Below are positions 8,002 to 16,104 of a DNA stretch of 64,000 bases, one piece after another. Made by a program: the position numbers and the translations under genes. How positions within the stretch are numbered: position 1 is the first letter of the stretch; each line of letters begins with the position of its first letter. Under the pieces are notes generated by a model. The model was given only the letters and a program-made list of their open reading frames with translations. It made no database searches and had not been told where the DNA came from. The stretch is taken from NCBI GenBank assembly GCA_020444245.1, contig JAHLLI010000005.1, positions 213,330 to 277,329 of the forward strand, written 5' to 3'. The DNA comes from Actinomycetales bacterium. GTDB taxonomy: Bacteria > Actinomycetota > Actinomycetes > Actinomycetales > Cellulomonadaceae.

Positions 8002-9461
8002 GTCAGCACGCTACCGGCTCCGGAGAGGCGGCCGGACCGCGCGACCCGGGACAGCGCCCGCGCTGACGACTTCGGGGTGCGTGCGCCGGAGTCGTAGTCG
8101 ACCCGCACGATGCCGAACCGCTGGGAGTATCCGTAGGCCCACTCGAAGTTGTCCAGCAGCGACCACGCGAAGTAGCCGCGCACGTCCGCGCCCTGCGCAC
8201 GGGCCTGCTCGACCGCCCGGAGGTGGTCGAGGAGGTACGCGGTGCGCTCGGGGTCGTGCACCGATCCGTCCGGGCCGACGACGTCCGGGTAGGCGGCGCC
8301 GTTCTCGGTGATGACGAGCGGGATGCCCGCCGGCCCCGTGTGGTCGGTGTGGATCTGCACGAGGACCCGGCGCAACCCGTCGGGCTGCACCTCCCACTCC
8401 ATGCCGGTGCGCGGCAGCCCGCGGCTGACCTGGTACGCCGGCGCGCCCACCACGGGGCTGCTCAAGGGGCGGGGCGTGGTCGGGGCCGTCGGCGGCGTGC
8501 GGTCCGACGGCGGGGGCGTCGCACTGATGAGATCGCCGTGGTAGTAGTTCAGCCCCAGCACGTCGATGGGCGCCGACACGGTCTCGAGGTCGCCCGGCCG
8601 GATCGGCACGTCCAGCCCGGACGCCGCCCAGACGTCCAGCGCCTCGGACGGGTAGCGGCCGTGCAGCACCGGCTCGAGGAAGACGTCGTTGAGCATCACC
8701 TGCGCGAGCCCGGCAGCGGCGACGTCGGCCGGGTCGTCGGGGTCGGCAGGGTCGGTCACGGTGACGTTGAGGGTGATCCCGATCGTCGCCGCCGGGTCGG
8801 CGGCCCGGAGCGCGCGGGTCGCCGACCCGTGCGCGACCAGCAGGTGGTGCGCGGCATCGACTGCCGCCTGGGGATCCTGGCGCCCGGGTGCGTGCTGGCC
8901 GCTGCCGTACCCGAGGAAGGCCGAGCACCACGGCTCGTTCAGCGTGAGCCAGTGCCGAACGCGGTCACCGAGAGCGCCGTGGACGGCCAGGGCGTAGCCG
9001 ACGAACTCCTCGACCACGCCGCGGTCGGCCCATCCACCGCGGTCCTCGAGCCACTGCGGCAGGTCCCAGTGGTACAGGGTGATCCACGGCGTGATGCCGC
9101 GTTCCAGCAGGCCGTCCACCAGACGCGAGTAGAACGCCAGTCCCTCGGCGTTGATCACGCCGGGGGCGGGCACGACCCGGGCCCAGGACACCGAGAACCG
9201 GTAGGCGTTCAGCCCCAGGTCGGCCATCAGCGCGACGTCCTGCGGCCAGCGGTGGTAGTGGTCGCAGGCCACGTCGCCGGTGTCGCCGTTGAGCACGGCG
9301 CCGGGGATCCGGCAGAAGGTGTCCCAGATCGAGTCGGTGCGGCCACCCTCGTGCGCGGCACCCTCGATCTGGAACGCGGCCGTCGCCGCTCCCCAGACGA
9401 AGTCCGTGGGGAACCCGGCGCTCGCGGCCTGCTGCCCGAGCGCGCGCGTGGAGGTGCTCAT
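7998..9461 (-). CDS. GH1 beta-glucosidase
   Basis: A 487-residue glycoside hydrolase family 1 enzyme that cleaves imported beta-glucosides (for example cellobiose) in the cytoplasm. The acid/base glutamate is E176 in TLNEP and the nucleophile is E386 in ITENG. The N-terminal FPTDFVWGAATAAFQIEGA and the C-terminal SLLDNFEWAYGYSQRFGIV segments are standard for the family. There is no signal peptide. The ATG at 9461 overlaps the upstream permease stop (ATGA), and the stop overlaps the LacI start, so it is translated as part of the transport operon. Galactosidase or other beta-glycosidase activity cannot be excluded. Confidence 0.95.
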   Translation of the reverse strand: MSTSTRALGQQAASAGFPTDFVWGAATAAFQIEGAAHEGGRTDSIWDTFCRIPGAVLNGDTGDVACDHYHRWPQDVALMADLGLNAYRFSVSWARVVPAPGVINAEGLAFYSRLVDGLLERGITPWITLYHWDLPQWLEDRGGWADRGVVEEFVGYALAVHGALGDRVRHWLTLNEPWCSAFLGYGSGQHAPGRQDPQAAVDAAHHLLVAHGSATRALRAADPAATIGITLNVTVTDPADPDDPADVAAAGLAQVMLNDVFLEPVLHGRYPSEALDVWAASGLDVPIRPGDLETVSAPIDVLGLNYYHGDLISATPPPSDRTPPTAPTTPRPLSSPVVGAPAYQVSRGLPRTGMEWEVQPDGLRRVLVQIHTDHTGPAGIPLVITENGAAYPDVVGPDGSVHDPERTAYLLDHLRAVEQARAQGADVRGYFAWSLLDNFEWAYGYSQRFGIVRVDYDSGARTPKSSARALSRVARSGRLSGAGSVLT

Positions 9462-10363
9462 CCCTTGACGGCTCCCTGCATGATCCCGGAGACCAGCTGC
9501 TTGCCGGCGACCACGAAGAGCACCACCAGCGGGATGGTCGCCGCGACGACGCCGGCCATGATGAGCGCGTAGTCCTTGAAGTACGACGCCTGGAGCAGCT
9601 GGAGGGCGACCGGCAGGGTCGGGTTGGAGGATCCGAGCACCACGAACGGCCAGAAGAAGTTCGTCCAGGAGGCCACGAAGGTGAACAGCGTGAGCATCGC
9701 CGCGGCCGGCCGCGCCGCGGGCAGCGCGACGTGCCAGAAGGTGCGGAACATCGAGCAACCGTCGACCCGGGCGGCCTCGATCAGCTCGTAGGGCAGCGCG
9801 GCCTCGAGGTACTGGGTCATCCAGAACACGCCGAACGCGGTCACCATGCCGGGCACGATGACGGCGGTCAGCGTCCCGGTCCAGCCCAGCTTGGCCATCA
9901 CGATGAACAGCGGGACGACCCCGAGCTGGGTGGGCACCGCCATCGTCGCGATGATGAACACCAGCAGCGCACGCCGCCCGCGGAACCGCAGCTTGGCGAA
10001 GGCGTAGCCGGCCAGCGTGGCGAAGAACACCACGGAGACCGACGTGATCACGGCCACGATCAGGCTGTTGAGCACGGCGTGCCAGAACCCGATGTCGGAG
10101 CCCAGCACGCGCTGGAGGTTGTCGATCAGGTTGGGCCCGGGGATCAGCGACGGCACCGGGTTCTGGGCGATGGTGGCCGAGTCGGAGGACGCGAGCAGCA
10201 GCGAGTAGTACAGCGGGTACGCCGAGGCGATGAGGAACACGACCAGCAGCGCGTAGGTGACCCAGCCGGGCCGGCGCGAAGGGCCGAGCCCGCGCTTGTG
10301 TGCTGCGGCCCGGGCCGCACCGCGGCCGGCGGTCTGTCGGATCGAGGCGACCGAGGAGCTCAT
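9458..10363 (-). CDS. sugar ABC transporter permease (MalG-like)
   Basis: A 301-residue CUT1-family permease with six membrane segments. The conserved cytoplasmic loop reads EAARVDGCSMFRTFWHVALP, the EAA motif that docks on the ATPase. A long basic N-terminus (about 35 residues) precedes the first helix. The ATG start at 10363 overlaps the stop of the partner permease by 4 bp, and its own stop overlaps the beta-glucosidase start. No ATP-binding subunit is encoded in the operon. As in the cellobiose (Ceb) system, a shared ATPase such as MsiK encoded elsewhere is expected. Confidence 0.94.
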   Translation of the reverse strand: MSSSVASIRQTAGRGAARAAAHKRGLGPSRRPGWVTYALLVVFLIASAYPLYYSLLLASSDSATIAQNPVPSLIPGPNLIDNLQRVLGSDIGFWHAVLNSLIVAVITSVSVVFFATLAGYAFAKLRFRGRRALLVFIIATMAVPTQLGVVPLFIVMAKLGWTGTLTAVIVPGMVTAFGVFWMTQYLEAALPYELIEAARVDGCSMFRTFWHVALPAARPAAAMLTLFTFVASWTNFFWPFVVLGSSNPTLPVALQLLQASYFKDYALIMAGVVAATIPLVVLFVVAGKQLVSGIMQGAVKG

Positions 10364-11358
10364 CGGGCACCGCCCTTCGGGTGAGCCGCGCCGGACGAGG
10401 CGATGCGACGGGTGATGGTGAAGTTGATGAGGCCGACGGCCACGATGATGAGGAACAGGAGCCACGCCACGGCCGCAGCCCTGCCGAAGCTCTTCTGCGC
10501 ACCCCAGCCCAGCTCGTACAGGAACATCGTCACGGTCATCCACTGTCGGTCCGCGCCGCCGAGGCCGTACTGGTCGTACATCCGTGGCTCGTCGAAGATC
10601 TGCAGGCCGCCGATGGTCGAGGTGATGACGATGAAGATGATCGTCGGCCGCAGCAGGGGCACGGTGACCGAGAAGAACTGCCGGACCCGGCTGGCCCCGT
10701 CGATGACGGCCGCCTCGTACAGGTCGCGGGGGATGGCCTGCATCGCGGCGAGGAAGATCAGCGCGTTGTAGCCGGTCCATCGGAAGTTGACCATCGAGGC
10801 GATGGCGATGTGGCTCGCGAACGCGTCGGAGTGCCACCGGATCGGGTCGATGCCGATGTAGCCGAGCAGGGCGTTGATCATGCCGGACTGGTCGGCGAAC
10901 AGCCGGGAGAAGATCAGGGCCGCGGCCACCGGGGCCACGACGTAGGGGAGCAGCACACCCATCCGCCAGAAGGTCTTGGCGCGCAGGTTCGCGTCGAGCA
11001 CCGCGGCGATCACGATCGCGGTGATGACCTGGGGGATCGAGGAGAGCAGGAAGATGCTGAACGTGTTGCGCAGTGCGGTCGCGAACCGGGGCTGCTGGAC
11101 GACGTCGACGTAGTTGGCCAGCCCGACGAAGTCCCCCTGCCCGCCGATCAGGTGCCAGTCGTGCATGGACACGTAGGCCGTGTACACGAGCGGGAACAGG
11201 CCGATGATCGCGAAGAGGATGAAGAACGGCGAGATGTACAGGTACGGCGAGAGCTTGACGTCGATCTTCCCGCGCAGGTTGCGCAGTCGGGTGCGGCGGG
11301 AGTCCGGGGGCGGTGGTCCCGCCGTCGAGGTCGTCGGGGTCGCAGCGGTGGTCGCCAT
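10360..11358 (-). CDS. sugar ABC transporter permease (MalF-like)
   Basis: A 332-residue CUT1-family permease, partner of the MalG-like subunit downstream. It has six or more membrane helices beginning at YLYISPFFILFAIIGLFPLV and the EAA loop EAAVIDGASRVRQFFSVTVP. The ATG at 11358 was chosen over a longer frame to 11481, because the extension would run through two strong stem-loops and has an unnatural Arg/Pro composition. The N-terminal 28 residues are Thr/Pro/Arg-rich and cytoplasmic. It is separated from the binding-protein gene by 135 bp holding the stem-loops, so expression may be lower than that of the lipoprotein. Confidence 0.93.
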   Translation of the reverse strand: MATTAATPTTSTAGPPPPDSRRTRLRNLRGKIDVKLSPYLYISPFFILFAIIGLFPLVYTAYVSMHDWHLIGGQGDFVGLANYVDVVQQPRFATALRNTFSIFLLSSIPQVITAIVIAAVLDANLRAKTFWRMGVLLPYVVAPVAAALIFSRLFADQSGMINALLGYIGIDPIRWHSDAFASHIAIASMVNFRWTGYNALIFLAAMQAIPRDLYEAAVIDGASRVRQFFSVTVPLLRPTIIFIVITSTIGGLQIFDEPRMYDQYGLGGADRQWMTVTMFLYELGWGAQKSFGRAAAVAWLLFLIIVAVGLINFTITRRIASSGAAHPKGGAR

Positions 11359-11407
11359 GCGTGCTCCAGGTGCGCGAGGTCGGTCGGCCGGGGGTGGACG
11401 CGGCCAC

Positions 11408-11446
11408 CGCCCACCGCCGCGATACCGGATCCCGCGGCGGTGGGCG
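11408..11446. other. intercistronic stem-loop 1
   Basis: A perfect 14-bp GC stem (11408-11421 with 11433-11446) and an 11-nt loop, between the binding-protein gene and the first permease gene. It probably acts as an mRNA stabiliser or partial terminator. Confidence 0.65.
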
Positions 11447-11453
11447 TGGCGGC

Positions 11454-11484
11454 GGGGTGGGCCACCGTTGAGATGGCCCACCCC
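11454..11484. other. intercistronic stem-loop 2
   Basis: A perfect 11-bp stem (11454-11464 with 11474-11484) and a 9-nt loop, starting 9 bp after the stop of the binding-protein gene on the minus strand. With stem-loop 1 it forms a tandem structured spacer. Confidence 0.65.
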
Positions 11485-11493
11485 CTTACCGGG

Positions 11494-12816
11494 TCAGCTC
11501 AGGCCGAGCTCGGTGAACGCGGTGACGGCCTTGTCCCAGGAGGACGCGGCGTCGTCGGTCTTGTCGACCTCGACGCGGGTGATGGCGTCGACGACGGTCT
11601 GGTGGATGGCGAAGTAGTTCGCACCCTTGAACGGCGCGACGGTGACCGCGGCGGCGCGGTCGGCCAGGATCTGGCCGGTCGGGGCGTCGTTGAAGAAGGC
11701 GTTGGTCTGGCCGAGCAGCTCTTCGCTGGACAGCGCGTCGACCTGGCTCGGGAACGTGCCCTTGGAGATGAACGCCTTGATCTGCTGCTCCGGCGCGGTC
11801 AGCCAGGCGGCGAGCGCCTTGGCCTCGTCGGGGTGCGCGGACTGGGTCGGGACGGTCAGGAAGGAGCCGCCCCAGTTGCCGCCGCCGCCGGGGAAGACGT
11901 CAGCGATGTCCCAGCCGGTGACGCCGGCGGCGTTGCCCTCGATGACACCGAGCATCCAGCCCGGGCAGAGCATCGTCGCGAAGCCGTTGTTCTGGAACGC
12001 GGCGGTCCAGTCGTCGGACCACTGCGACAGGCCGGCCGACAGGCCGTCGTCGACCGAGGCCTTGAGGACCATCTCGTAGGCGTCCTTGATCTGGGTGTTC
12101 GTGGCCAGGTCCTTGGCGCTGCCGTCGCTCGGGTTCTCGTAGGCGGCGTCCATCTGGTTCACGACGCCCTGGAAGATCGCGTTGCCGGAGTCGAACCACG
12201 CGGAGTCGGACTTGGCGACGAAGTCCTTGCCCACGTTGAAGTAGTTCTGCCAGTCGCCCTCGAGGAGCTTGGCCACCTCGGCGCGGTCCGTCGGCAGGCC
12301 CGCGGCGCCGAACAGGTCGCTGCGGTAGCACACGCCCTCGGGGCCGATGTCGGTGCCGTAGCCGATGAGCTTGCCGTCCGGCGTGGTGGCCTGGGCGGCC
12401 TTCCAGTCGAGCCAGCGGCCCTTGACCTCGTCCGAGTTCAGGTCCACGAACTTGTCCGGGTACTGCATGAGCTCGGCGAGCCAGTCGACCTCGATCGCCT
12501 CGATGTCGGTCAGGCCCGAGCCGGCGGCCAGGCCGGTGAGCATCTTGTCGCGTGCCTCGTTGGAGGTCGCGGCCTTGGTGTGCTCGATCGTGATGTTCGG
12601 GTGGTCGGCCTCGTACTCCTTGATGAGGTCCTCGTAGCCGAACTCGTTGAACGTCGTGATCGTCAGGGTGATCTTCTCGTCCGAGGCGGAGCTGGACCCG
12701 CCGTCGCTGCTACCGCTGGCCGCGGGGTCGCTGCTGGTACCGCAGCCACTGACGACCAGCGCCATCCCGGCCAGACCCGCTGTGAGGGTCAACCAGGGCT
12801 TGATGCTCGTGCGCAC
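11494..12816 (-). CDS. sugar ABC transporter solute-binding lipoprotein
   Basis: 440 residues. The signal sequence ends in a lipobox with C25 (VVSGC), followed by a Ser/Gly/Asp-rich linker and a family 1 extracellular solute-binding domain. The protein should be anchored to the outer face of the membrane and deliver a beta-glucoside to the two permeases encoded downstream. The GTG at 12816 follows a good Shine-Dalgarno (AAGGAGT) 5 nt away. It is the first gene of the operon. Two LacI-type operators lie about 90-135 bp upstream. Beta-glucosidase linkage suggests cellobiose or a related oligosaccharide as ligand, which is inference. Confidence 0.94.
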   Translation of the reverse strand: MRTSIKPWLTLTAGLAGMALVVSGCGTSSDPAASGSSDGGSSSASDEKITLTITTFNEFGYEDLIKEYEADHPNITIEHTKAATSNEARDKMLTGLAAGSGLTDIEAIEVDWLAELMQYPDKFVDLNSDEVKGRWLDWKAAQATTPDGKLIGYGTDIGPEGVCYRSDLFGAAGLPTDRAEVAKLLEGDWQNYFNVGKDFVAKSDSAWFDSGNAIFQGVVNQMDAAYENPSDGSAKDLATNTQIKDAYEMVLKASVDDGLSAGLSQWSDDWTAAFQNNGFATMLCPGWMLGVIEGNAAGVTGWDIADVFPGGGGNWGGSFLTVPTQSAHPDEAKALAAWLTAPEQQIKAFISKGTFPSQVDALSSEELLGQTNAFFNDAPTGQILADRAAAVTVAPFKGANYFAIHQTVVDAITRVEVDKTDDAASSWDKAVTAFTELGLS

Positions 12817-12903
12817 GTGAGACTCCTTCGTCGTCGCAGGCGGCGTCGGTGCCGCCTCGGTGAGCCCGCCGCCGGGGCCGGCGGTGGGTTCGGGGCGCCG
12901 CCG

Positions 12904-12917
12904 TGAAACCGGTCCCA
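12904..12917. promoter_or_regulatory. LacI-type operator 1
   Basis: TGAAACCGGTCCCA fits the near-palindrome TGRRACCGGTYYCA, with the central CpG typical of LacI-family operators. It lies between the start of the solute-binding gene (12816) and operator 2. Confidence 0.65.
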
Positions 12918-12936
12918 GTGACGGACAGGCACTGGA

Positions 12937-12950
12937 TGGGACCGGTCTCA
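12937..12950. promoter_or_regulatory. LacI-type operator 2
   Basis: TGGGACCGGTCTCA fits the same TGRRACCGGTYYCA pattern. Its centre is 33 bp from operator 1, close to three helical turns, so two LacI dimers could bind the same face. A weaker ACCGGT-centred copy is at 13011-13024. Confidence 0.65.
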
Positions 12951-13078
12951 GGCGATAGGCCCACGGTGCCCGCCCGCCCTGGTCGGTGTCAATTCCCGTG
13001 ATCGGACTGTGACAACCGGTCTTCGCCGTGGAATGTGCCCCGAAGTCCTAGATCACGCCGCGGGGTGCCCCCCAGACT

Positions 13079-13092
13079 TGGTGCATGCACCA
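13079..13092. promoter_or_regulatory. palindrome over start codon of regulator
   Basis: TGGTGCATGCACCA is a perfect 14-bp palindrome whose centre is the ATG of the downstream regulator. It could be an autoregulatory operator or may be chance. Confidence 0.35.
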
Positions 13093-13729
13093 GGGTTGGG
13101 ACGAGCACCAGGCGCTCGCGTCGCGCAGTCGCGCCGCGCTCCTCGAGGTGCTGCGGGACGACGGCGGTGCGCTGGGTGTCGAGGAGCTGGCCGACGCGGT
13201 GGGGCTCCACGTCAACACGACGCGCGAGCACCTGGACCGGCTGGTCGGGGCGGGACTGGTCGCGCGTGCTCCGGAGCACCGGACCACCCGAGGCCGTCCT
13301 CGGATCCTGTACCGCCGCCGCGAGCCGGTGGGCGCGCGGGTGCGCGCGGTGATGGACGAGGTGCTCCTGGCCGGCTACGGCGAGGCGATGGACTCCCCGG
13401 AGGAGGCCGCGAACCGCGCCGGGCGCGAGGCCGCGGACCGGTTGACCCGCGAGCAGCCGCCGGAGCGCGCGCAGAGCCCCGCCGAGGCGCGTCGGATCTT
13501 CAAGGCCGAGCTGGACCGGCTCGGCTTCGCGCCCAAGGACGAGGGCGACGACCTGCGGCTGTGCCACTGCCCGGTCGAGTCGCTGGCCAGGGCGCGTTCG
13601 GAGGTCGTCTGCGCGGCGCACCGCGGCATGATGGCCGGCCTCCTCGACCGGATCGGGGAGCTCGAGCTCGCCGAGACGACGCCGCTGCAGGACGGCGAGA
13701 CCTGCGTCCTGCGCCTCGTCACGCCCTGA
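13085..13729 (+). CDS. winged-helix regulator with C-terminal cysteine motif (SufR-like)
   Basis: 214 residues. A winged-helix domain (residues about 10-75; LGVEELADAVGLHVNTTREH is the recognition region) is followed by a helical middle and a C-terminal cluster C160-H-C162 ... C176-x2-H179. This arrangement resembles the iron-sulfur-binding end of SufR-type regulators, so an Fe-S or redox signal is possible. No suf genes are in the window. The gene is divergent from the sugar operon and convergent with the NYN gene. The ATG at 13085 sits inside a 14-bp palindrome. Confidence 0.78.
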   Translation: MHQGWDEHQALASRSRAALLEVLRDDGGALGVEELADAVGLHVNTTREHLDRLVGAGLVARAPEHRTTRGRPRILYRRREPVGARVRAVMDEVLLAGYGEAMDSPEEAANRAGREAADRLTREQPPERAQSPAEARRIFKAELDRLGFAPKDEGDDLRLCHCPVESLARARSEVVCAAHRGMMAGLLDRIGELELAETTPLQDGETCVLRLVTP

Positions 13730-13740
13730 GCCCGGGGCGG

Positions 13741-13754
13741 CGGCGCGAACGCCG
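13741..13754. terminator. small hairpin between convergent genes
   Basis: CGGCG-CGAA-CGCCG, a 5-bp stem with a CGAA tetraloop, in the 34-bp gap between two convergent genes. Confidence 0.35.
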
Positions 13755-13763
13755 AGCGCCCGC

Positions 13764-14339
13764 TCAGAGGTAGGCGGCCGGGTCGAACTCCTCCAGCGGG
13801 ATGATCCGCACGCGCGGCAGGCGGACGGTGAACGCGTGTACGTCGTGCTCCAGGTCGAACACCTCGAGCCCGCGGTCGGTCAGCGCCCGCAACGCCGAGG
13901 AGATGAGCTCGGTGAAGGCCAGCAGACCGACCCGCCGGGTGCCCACCAGCGCGCCGAGGTGCGGGGCGAAGTCGCCGTCATGGCTGGCCAGCAGCACGTC
14001 GCCGGGCCGGTCGGCGAGCGCCTCGAGAGTGCGCTGGATGCCGACGTCGACCACCTTGACGTCCGCGTCCGCCGACGACAGCGGCACGGGCTGGAACCCG
14101 ATCGCGAGCAGGGCCTGGACGAACGGCATCGGCAGCGTGCCGTTCGAGGCGTTGAGGAAGAACAGCCCGCGCACGTCGTCGGCGCCCCACGCGGCGCGCG
14201 CGTGGTCGAGCACCCGCTCCCAGCGAGGCCGCTGCTCGGGCGCCGGTCGCGCACCCAGGATCGAGCCGCCGAGCGTCGCGTCGATGTTCTCGCCGTCGAC
14301 GAGCAGGTAGGTGGGGCGCGGGGCGGCGTCGGTGCTCAC
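13764..14339 (-). CDS. NYN domain protein (probable RNase)
   Basis: 191 residues with a PIN-like NYN fold: LLVDGENID near the N-terminus, the VDVGIQRTLEAL segment and DVLLASHDGDFAPHLGAL carry the acidic metal-binding residues of this nuclease family. NYN proteins cleave RNA; the target here is unknown. The GTG at 14339 is chosen because a TACGCT -10 hexamer ends 7 nt before it, giving a leaderless message, and because the frame upstream codes for an unlikely Arg/Pro-rich extension. Confidence 0.82.
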   Translation of the reverse strand: MSTDAAPRPTYLLVDGENIDATLGGSILGARPAPEQRPRWERVLDHARAAWGADDVRGLFFLNASNGTLPMPFVQALLAIGFQPVPLSSADADVKVVDVGIQRTLEALADRPGDVLLASHDGDFAPHLGALVGTRRVGLLAFTELISSALRALTDRGLEVFDLEHDVHAFTVRLPRVRIIPLEEFDPAAYL

Positions 14340-14346
14340 GCTCGTG

Positions 14347-14352
14347 AGCGTA
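14347..14352 (-). promoter_or_regulatory. -10 hexamer of leaderless NYN gene
   Basis: TACGCT on the minus strand, 7 nt before the GTG at 14339. Confidence 0.5.
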
Positions 14353-14355
14353 CGC

Positions 14356-14381
14356 GGCGGGCCGGCTCGCGGGGGCCCGCC
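14356..14381. terminator. stem-loop after glutamate dehydrogenase gene
   Basis: GGCGGGCC pairs with GGCCCGCC (14356-14363 and 14374-14381, loop 10 nt), 20 nt past the gdhA stop on the minus strand. It overlaps the upstream part of the NYN promoter. Confidence 0.45.
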
Positions 14382-14400
14382 CGCCGCCTGCCGGCCTCGT

Positions 14401-15708
14401 CTAGGGGTACAGCCCTCGGATCCGGTGCGCGTCGGCCACCCGTCGGACGCTGAGCAGCAGGGCGCCATCGCGCAGCGACACGTGCTCGCGCCGCGCCATC
14501 TCGGACACCTCCGCGTAGGCGTGCGCCATCCGTTCGGCGAGCTTCTGCTCGATCTCCGCCTCGGTCCACCAGTAGGCCTGCTGGGCCTGGACCCACTCGA
14601 AGTAGGACACCACCACGCCGCCGGCGTTGGCGAGGATGTCGGGCACCACGGTCACGCCACGCTCGGTGAGCAGCGCATCGGCCTCGCCCGTGGTCGGGCC
14701 GTTCGCGCCCTCGACCACCCAGCGCGCCTTGACGTCCGCGGCGTTGTCGGCGGTGAGCACGTGCTCCACCGCGGCCGGCACCAGCACGTCGACGTCCAGG
14801 GTCAGCAGCTCGTCGTTGGTGATCGGGTCCCCGCCGTCGAAGCCCACCACGGTGCCGCTGGCCGCCACGTACTCGCGCAGCCGTGGCATGTCCAGGCCGC
14901 CGGGGCGGTAGATCGCGCCGTTCTCGTCGCTGACCGCCTCGACGCGGGCGCCGGCGTCGGCGTACATCGTCGCTGCGGGGCCACCGACCTTGCCGAAGCC
15001 CTGGACCGCGACGCGCACGTCGTGCAGCTCGTGCCCGGCCTCGTGCAGCGCCGCCCGGGTCGCGTGCACGACACCGCGGGACGTCGCGGTCGCGCGGCCG
15101 AGCGAGCCGCCGACCTCCAGGGGCTTGCCGGTGACCACCGCCGGGATGGTGTGGCCGCGGTTGACCGAGTAGGTGTCCATCACCCAGGCCATCGTGCGCT
15201 CGTCGGTGCCGATGTCGGGCGCCATGATGTCGTGCTCCGGGCCGATCATCGGCATGATCTCGCTGGTGTAGCGCCGGGTGACGCGCTCGAGCTCGGACGA
15301 GGTGTAGCCGCGCGGGTCGATGGCGACGCCGCCCTTCGCCCCGCCGTAGGGGAGCTCGACCACGGCGCACTTCCAGGTCATCCACATCGCCAGGGCCCGG
15401 ACCTCGTCGATGTCGACCGCCGGGTGGTACCGCAGGCCTCCCTTGCCCGGACCGCGCGAGATGTTGTGCTGCACGCGGTACCCGTGGAAGAGCTCGGTGG
15501 TGCCGTCGTCGCGCCGCAGCGGGATCGCGACGTGGATCTCACGGCGCGGCGCGGCCAGCATCGCGTGCATCCCCGGGTCGTACCCGAGCCGGCGGATCGC
15601 TCCGTCGAGCTGGCCGAGCGCGGTGCCCAGCGGGCCGTCGGACGGGGTGGTGTCGGCGGGCACCGGCGGGGTCGTGATGGTGGGGTCGGGGACGGTCGGG
15701 TCGGACAT
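14401..15708 (-). CDS. gdhA: glutamate dehydrogenase (Glu/Leu/Phe/Val family)
   Basis: A 435-residue short-type dehydrogenase that interconverts glutamate with 2-oxoglutarate and ammonia. The substrate-binding GPGKGGLRYHP and the catalytic lysine K125 in PYGGAKGG are present, with the Rossmann motif GFGKVG in the C-terminal half. The length and the AKGG clade marks fit NAD-type hexameric enzymes; other amino acids of the family cannot be excluded. The first 20 residues are Pro/Thr-rich. The ATG at 15708 has a GGGAG ribosome site. It is a single-gene unit with its own terminator-like stem-loop. Confidence 0.93.
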   Translation of the reverse strand: MSDPTVPDPTITTPPVPADTTPSDGPLGTALGQLDGAIRRLGYDPGMHAMLAAPRREIHVAIPLRRDDGTTELFHGYRVQHNISRGPGKGGLRYHPAVDIDEVRALAMWMTWKCAVVELPYGGAKGGVAIDPRGYTSSELERVTRRYTSEIMPMIGPEHDIMAPDIGTDERTMAWVMDTYSVNRGHTIPAVVTGKPLEVGGSLGRATATSRGVVHATRAALHEAGHELHDVRVAVQGFGKVGGPAATMYADAGARVEAVSDENGAIYRPGGLDMPRLREYVAASGTVVGFDGGDPITNDELLTLDVDVLVPAAVEHVLTADNAADVKARWVVEGANGPTTGEADALLTERGVTVVPDILANAGGVVVSYFEWVQAQQAYWWTEAEIEQKLAERMAHAYAEVSEMARREHVSLRDGALLLSVRRVADAHRIRGLYP

Positions 15709-16104
15709 CGTGCTCCCAGGTTTCGGGCGTCGTCGGCCGGAGGTGGTCGTGCCGAGGTCGTCGGCTGAGCCCACTGTGGCACCACGCTGCGCGTCGTGCA
15801 GGTCCGGCGCACCGCGCGCCGTCGGCGGACCGCCGAACCGCGCCCGCCGGGACCGTCGCGGTGGGAGACTGGAACGTCCCACGTGCGAGGTGTCGACCAT
15901 GGGGGAGCAGGGGAAGCGAACTCGACACCCGCCCCGAGCCGTTGCCGGGCGAGTGCCCTGGGCGACCGACGCCCCCTGCCTCCGTGAGCCACGTGGTCCC
16001 TGACCCAGGTCGTCCGGCCGCCGACGGCTGCCGGCCGTCGCCGGCCGCGGCGCGCGTCCCTCGGTCCGTAGGGGCGCGGGGCTCAACCGGAAGGATGGCA
16101 AGCG
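15709..16104. other. intergenic region between gdhA and secreted-protein gene
   Basis: 396 bp between divergent genes, with no convincing coding frame. It holds an inverted repeat GTGGGA-N10-TCCCAC at 15861-15882, a possible regulator site or hairpin, and GGAAGGA before the ATG at 16105. No promoter hexamers could be placed with confidence. Confidence 0.4.

Noticed and set aside
12987..12992. TTGACA on the minus strand upstream of the sugar operon as a -35 box
   Set aside because: A 17-bp spacer leads to GCACCG, not a -10 hexamer; the nearest TATC-like sequence is 29 bp away, so the promoter is left unassigned.
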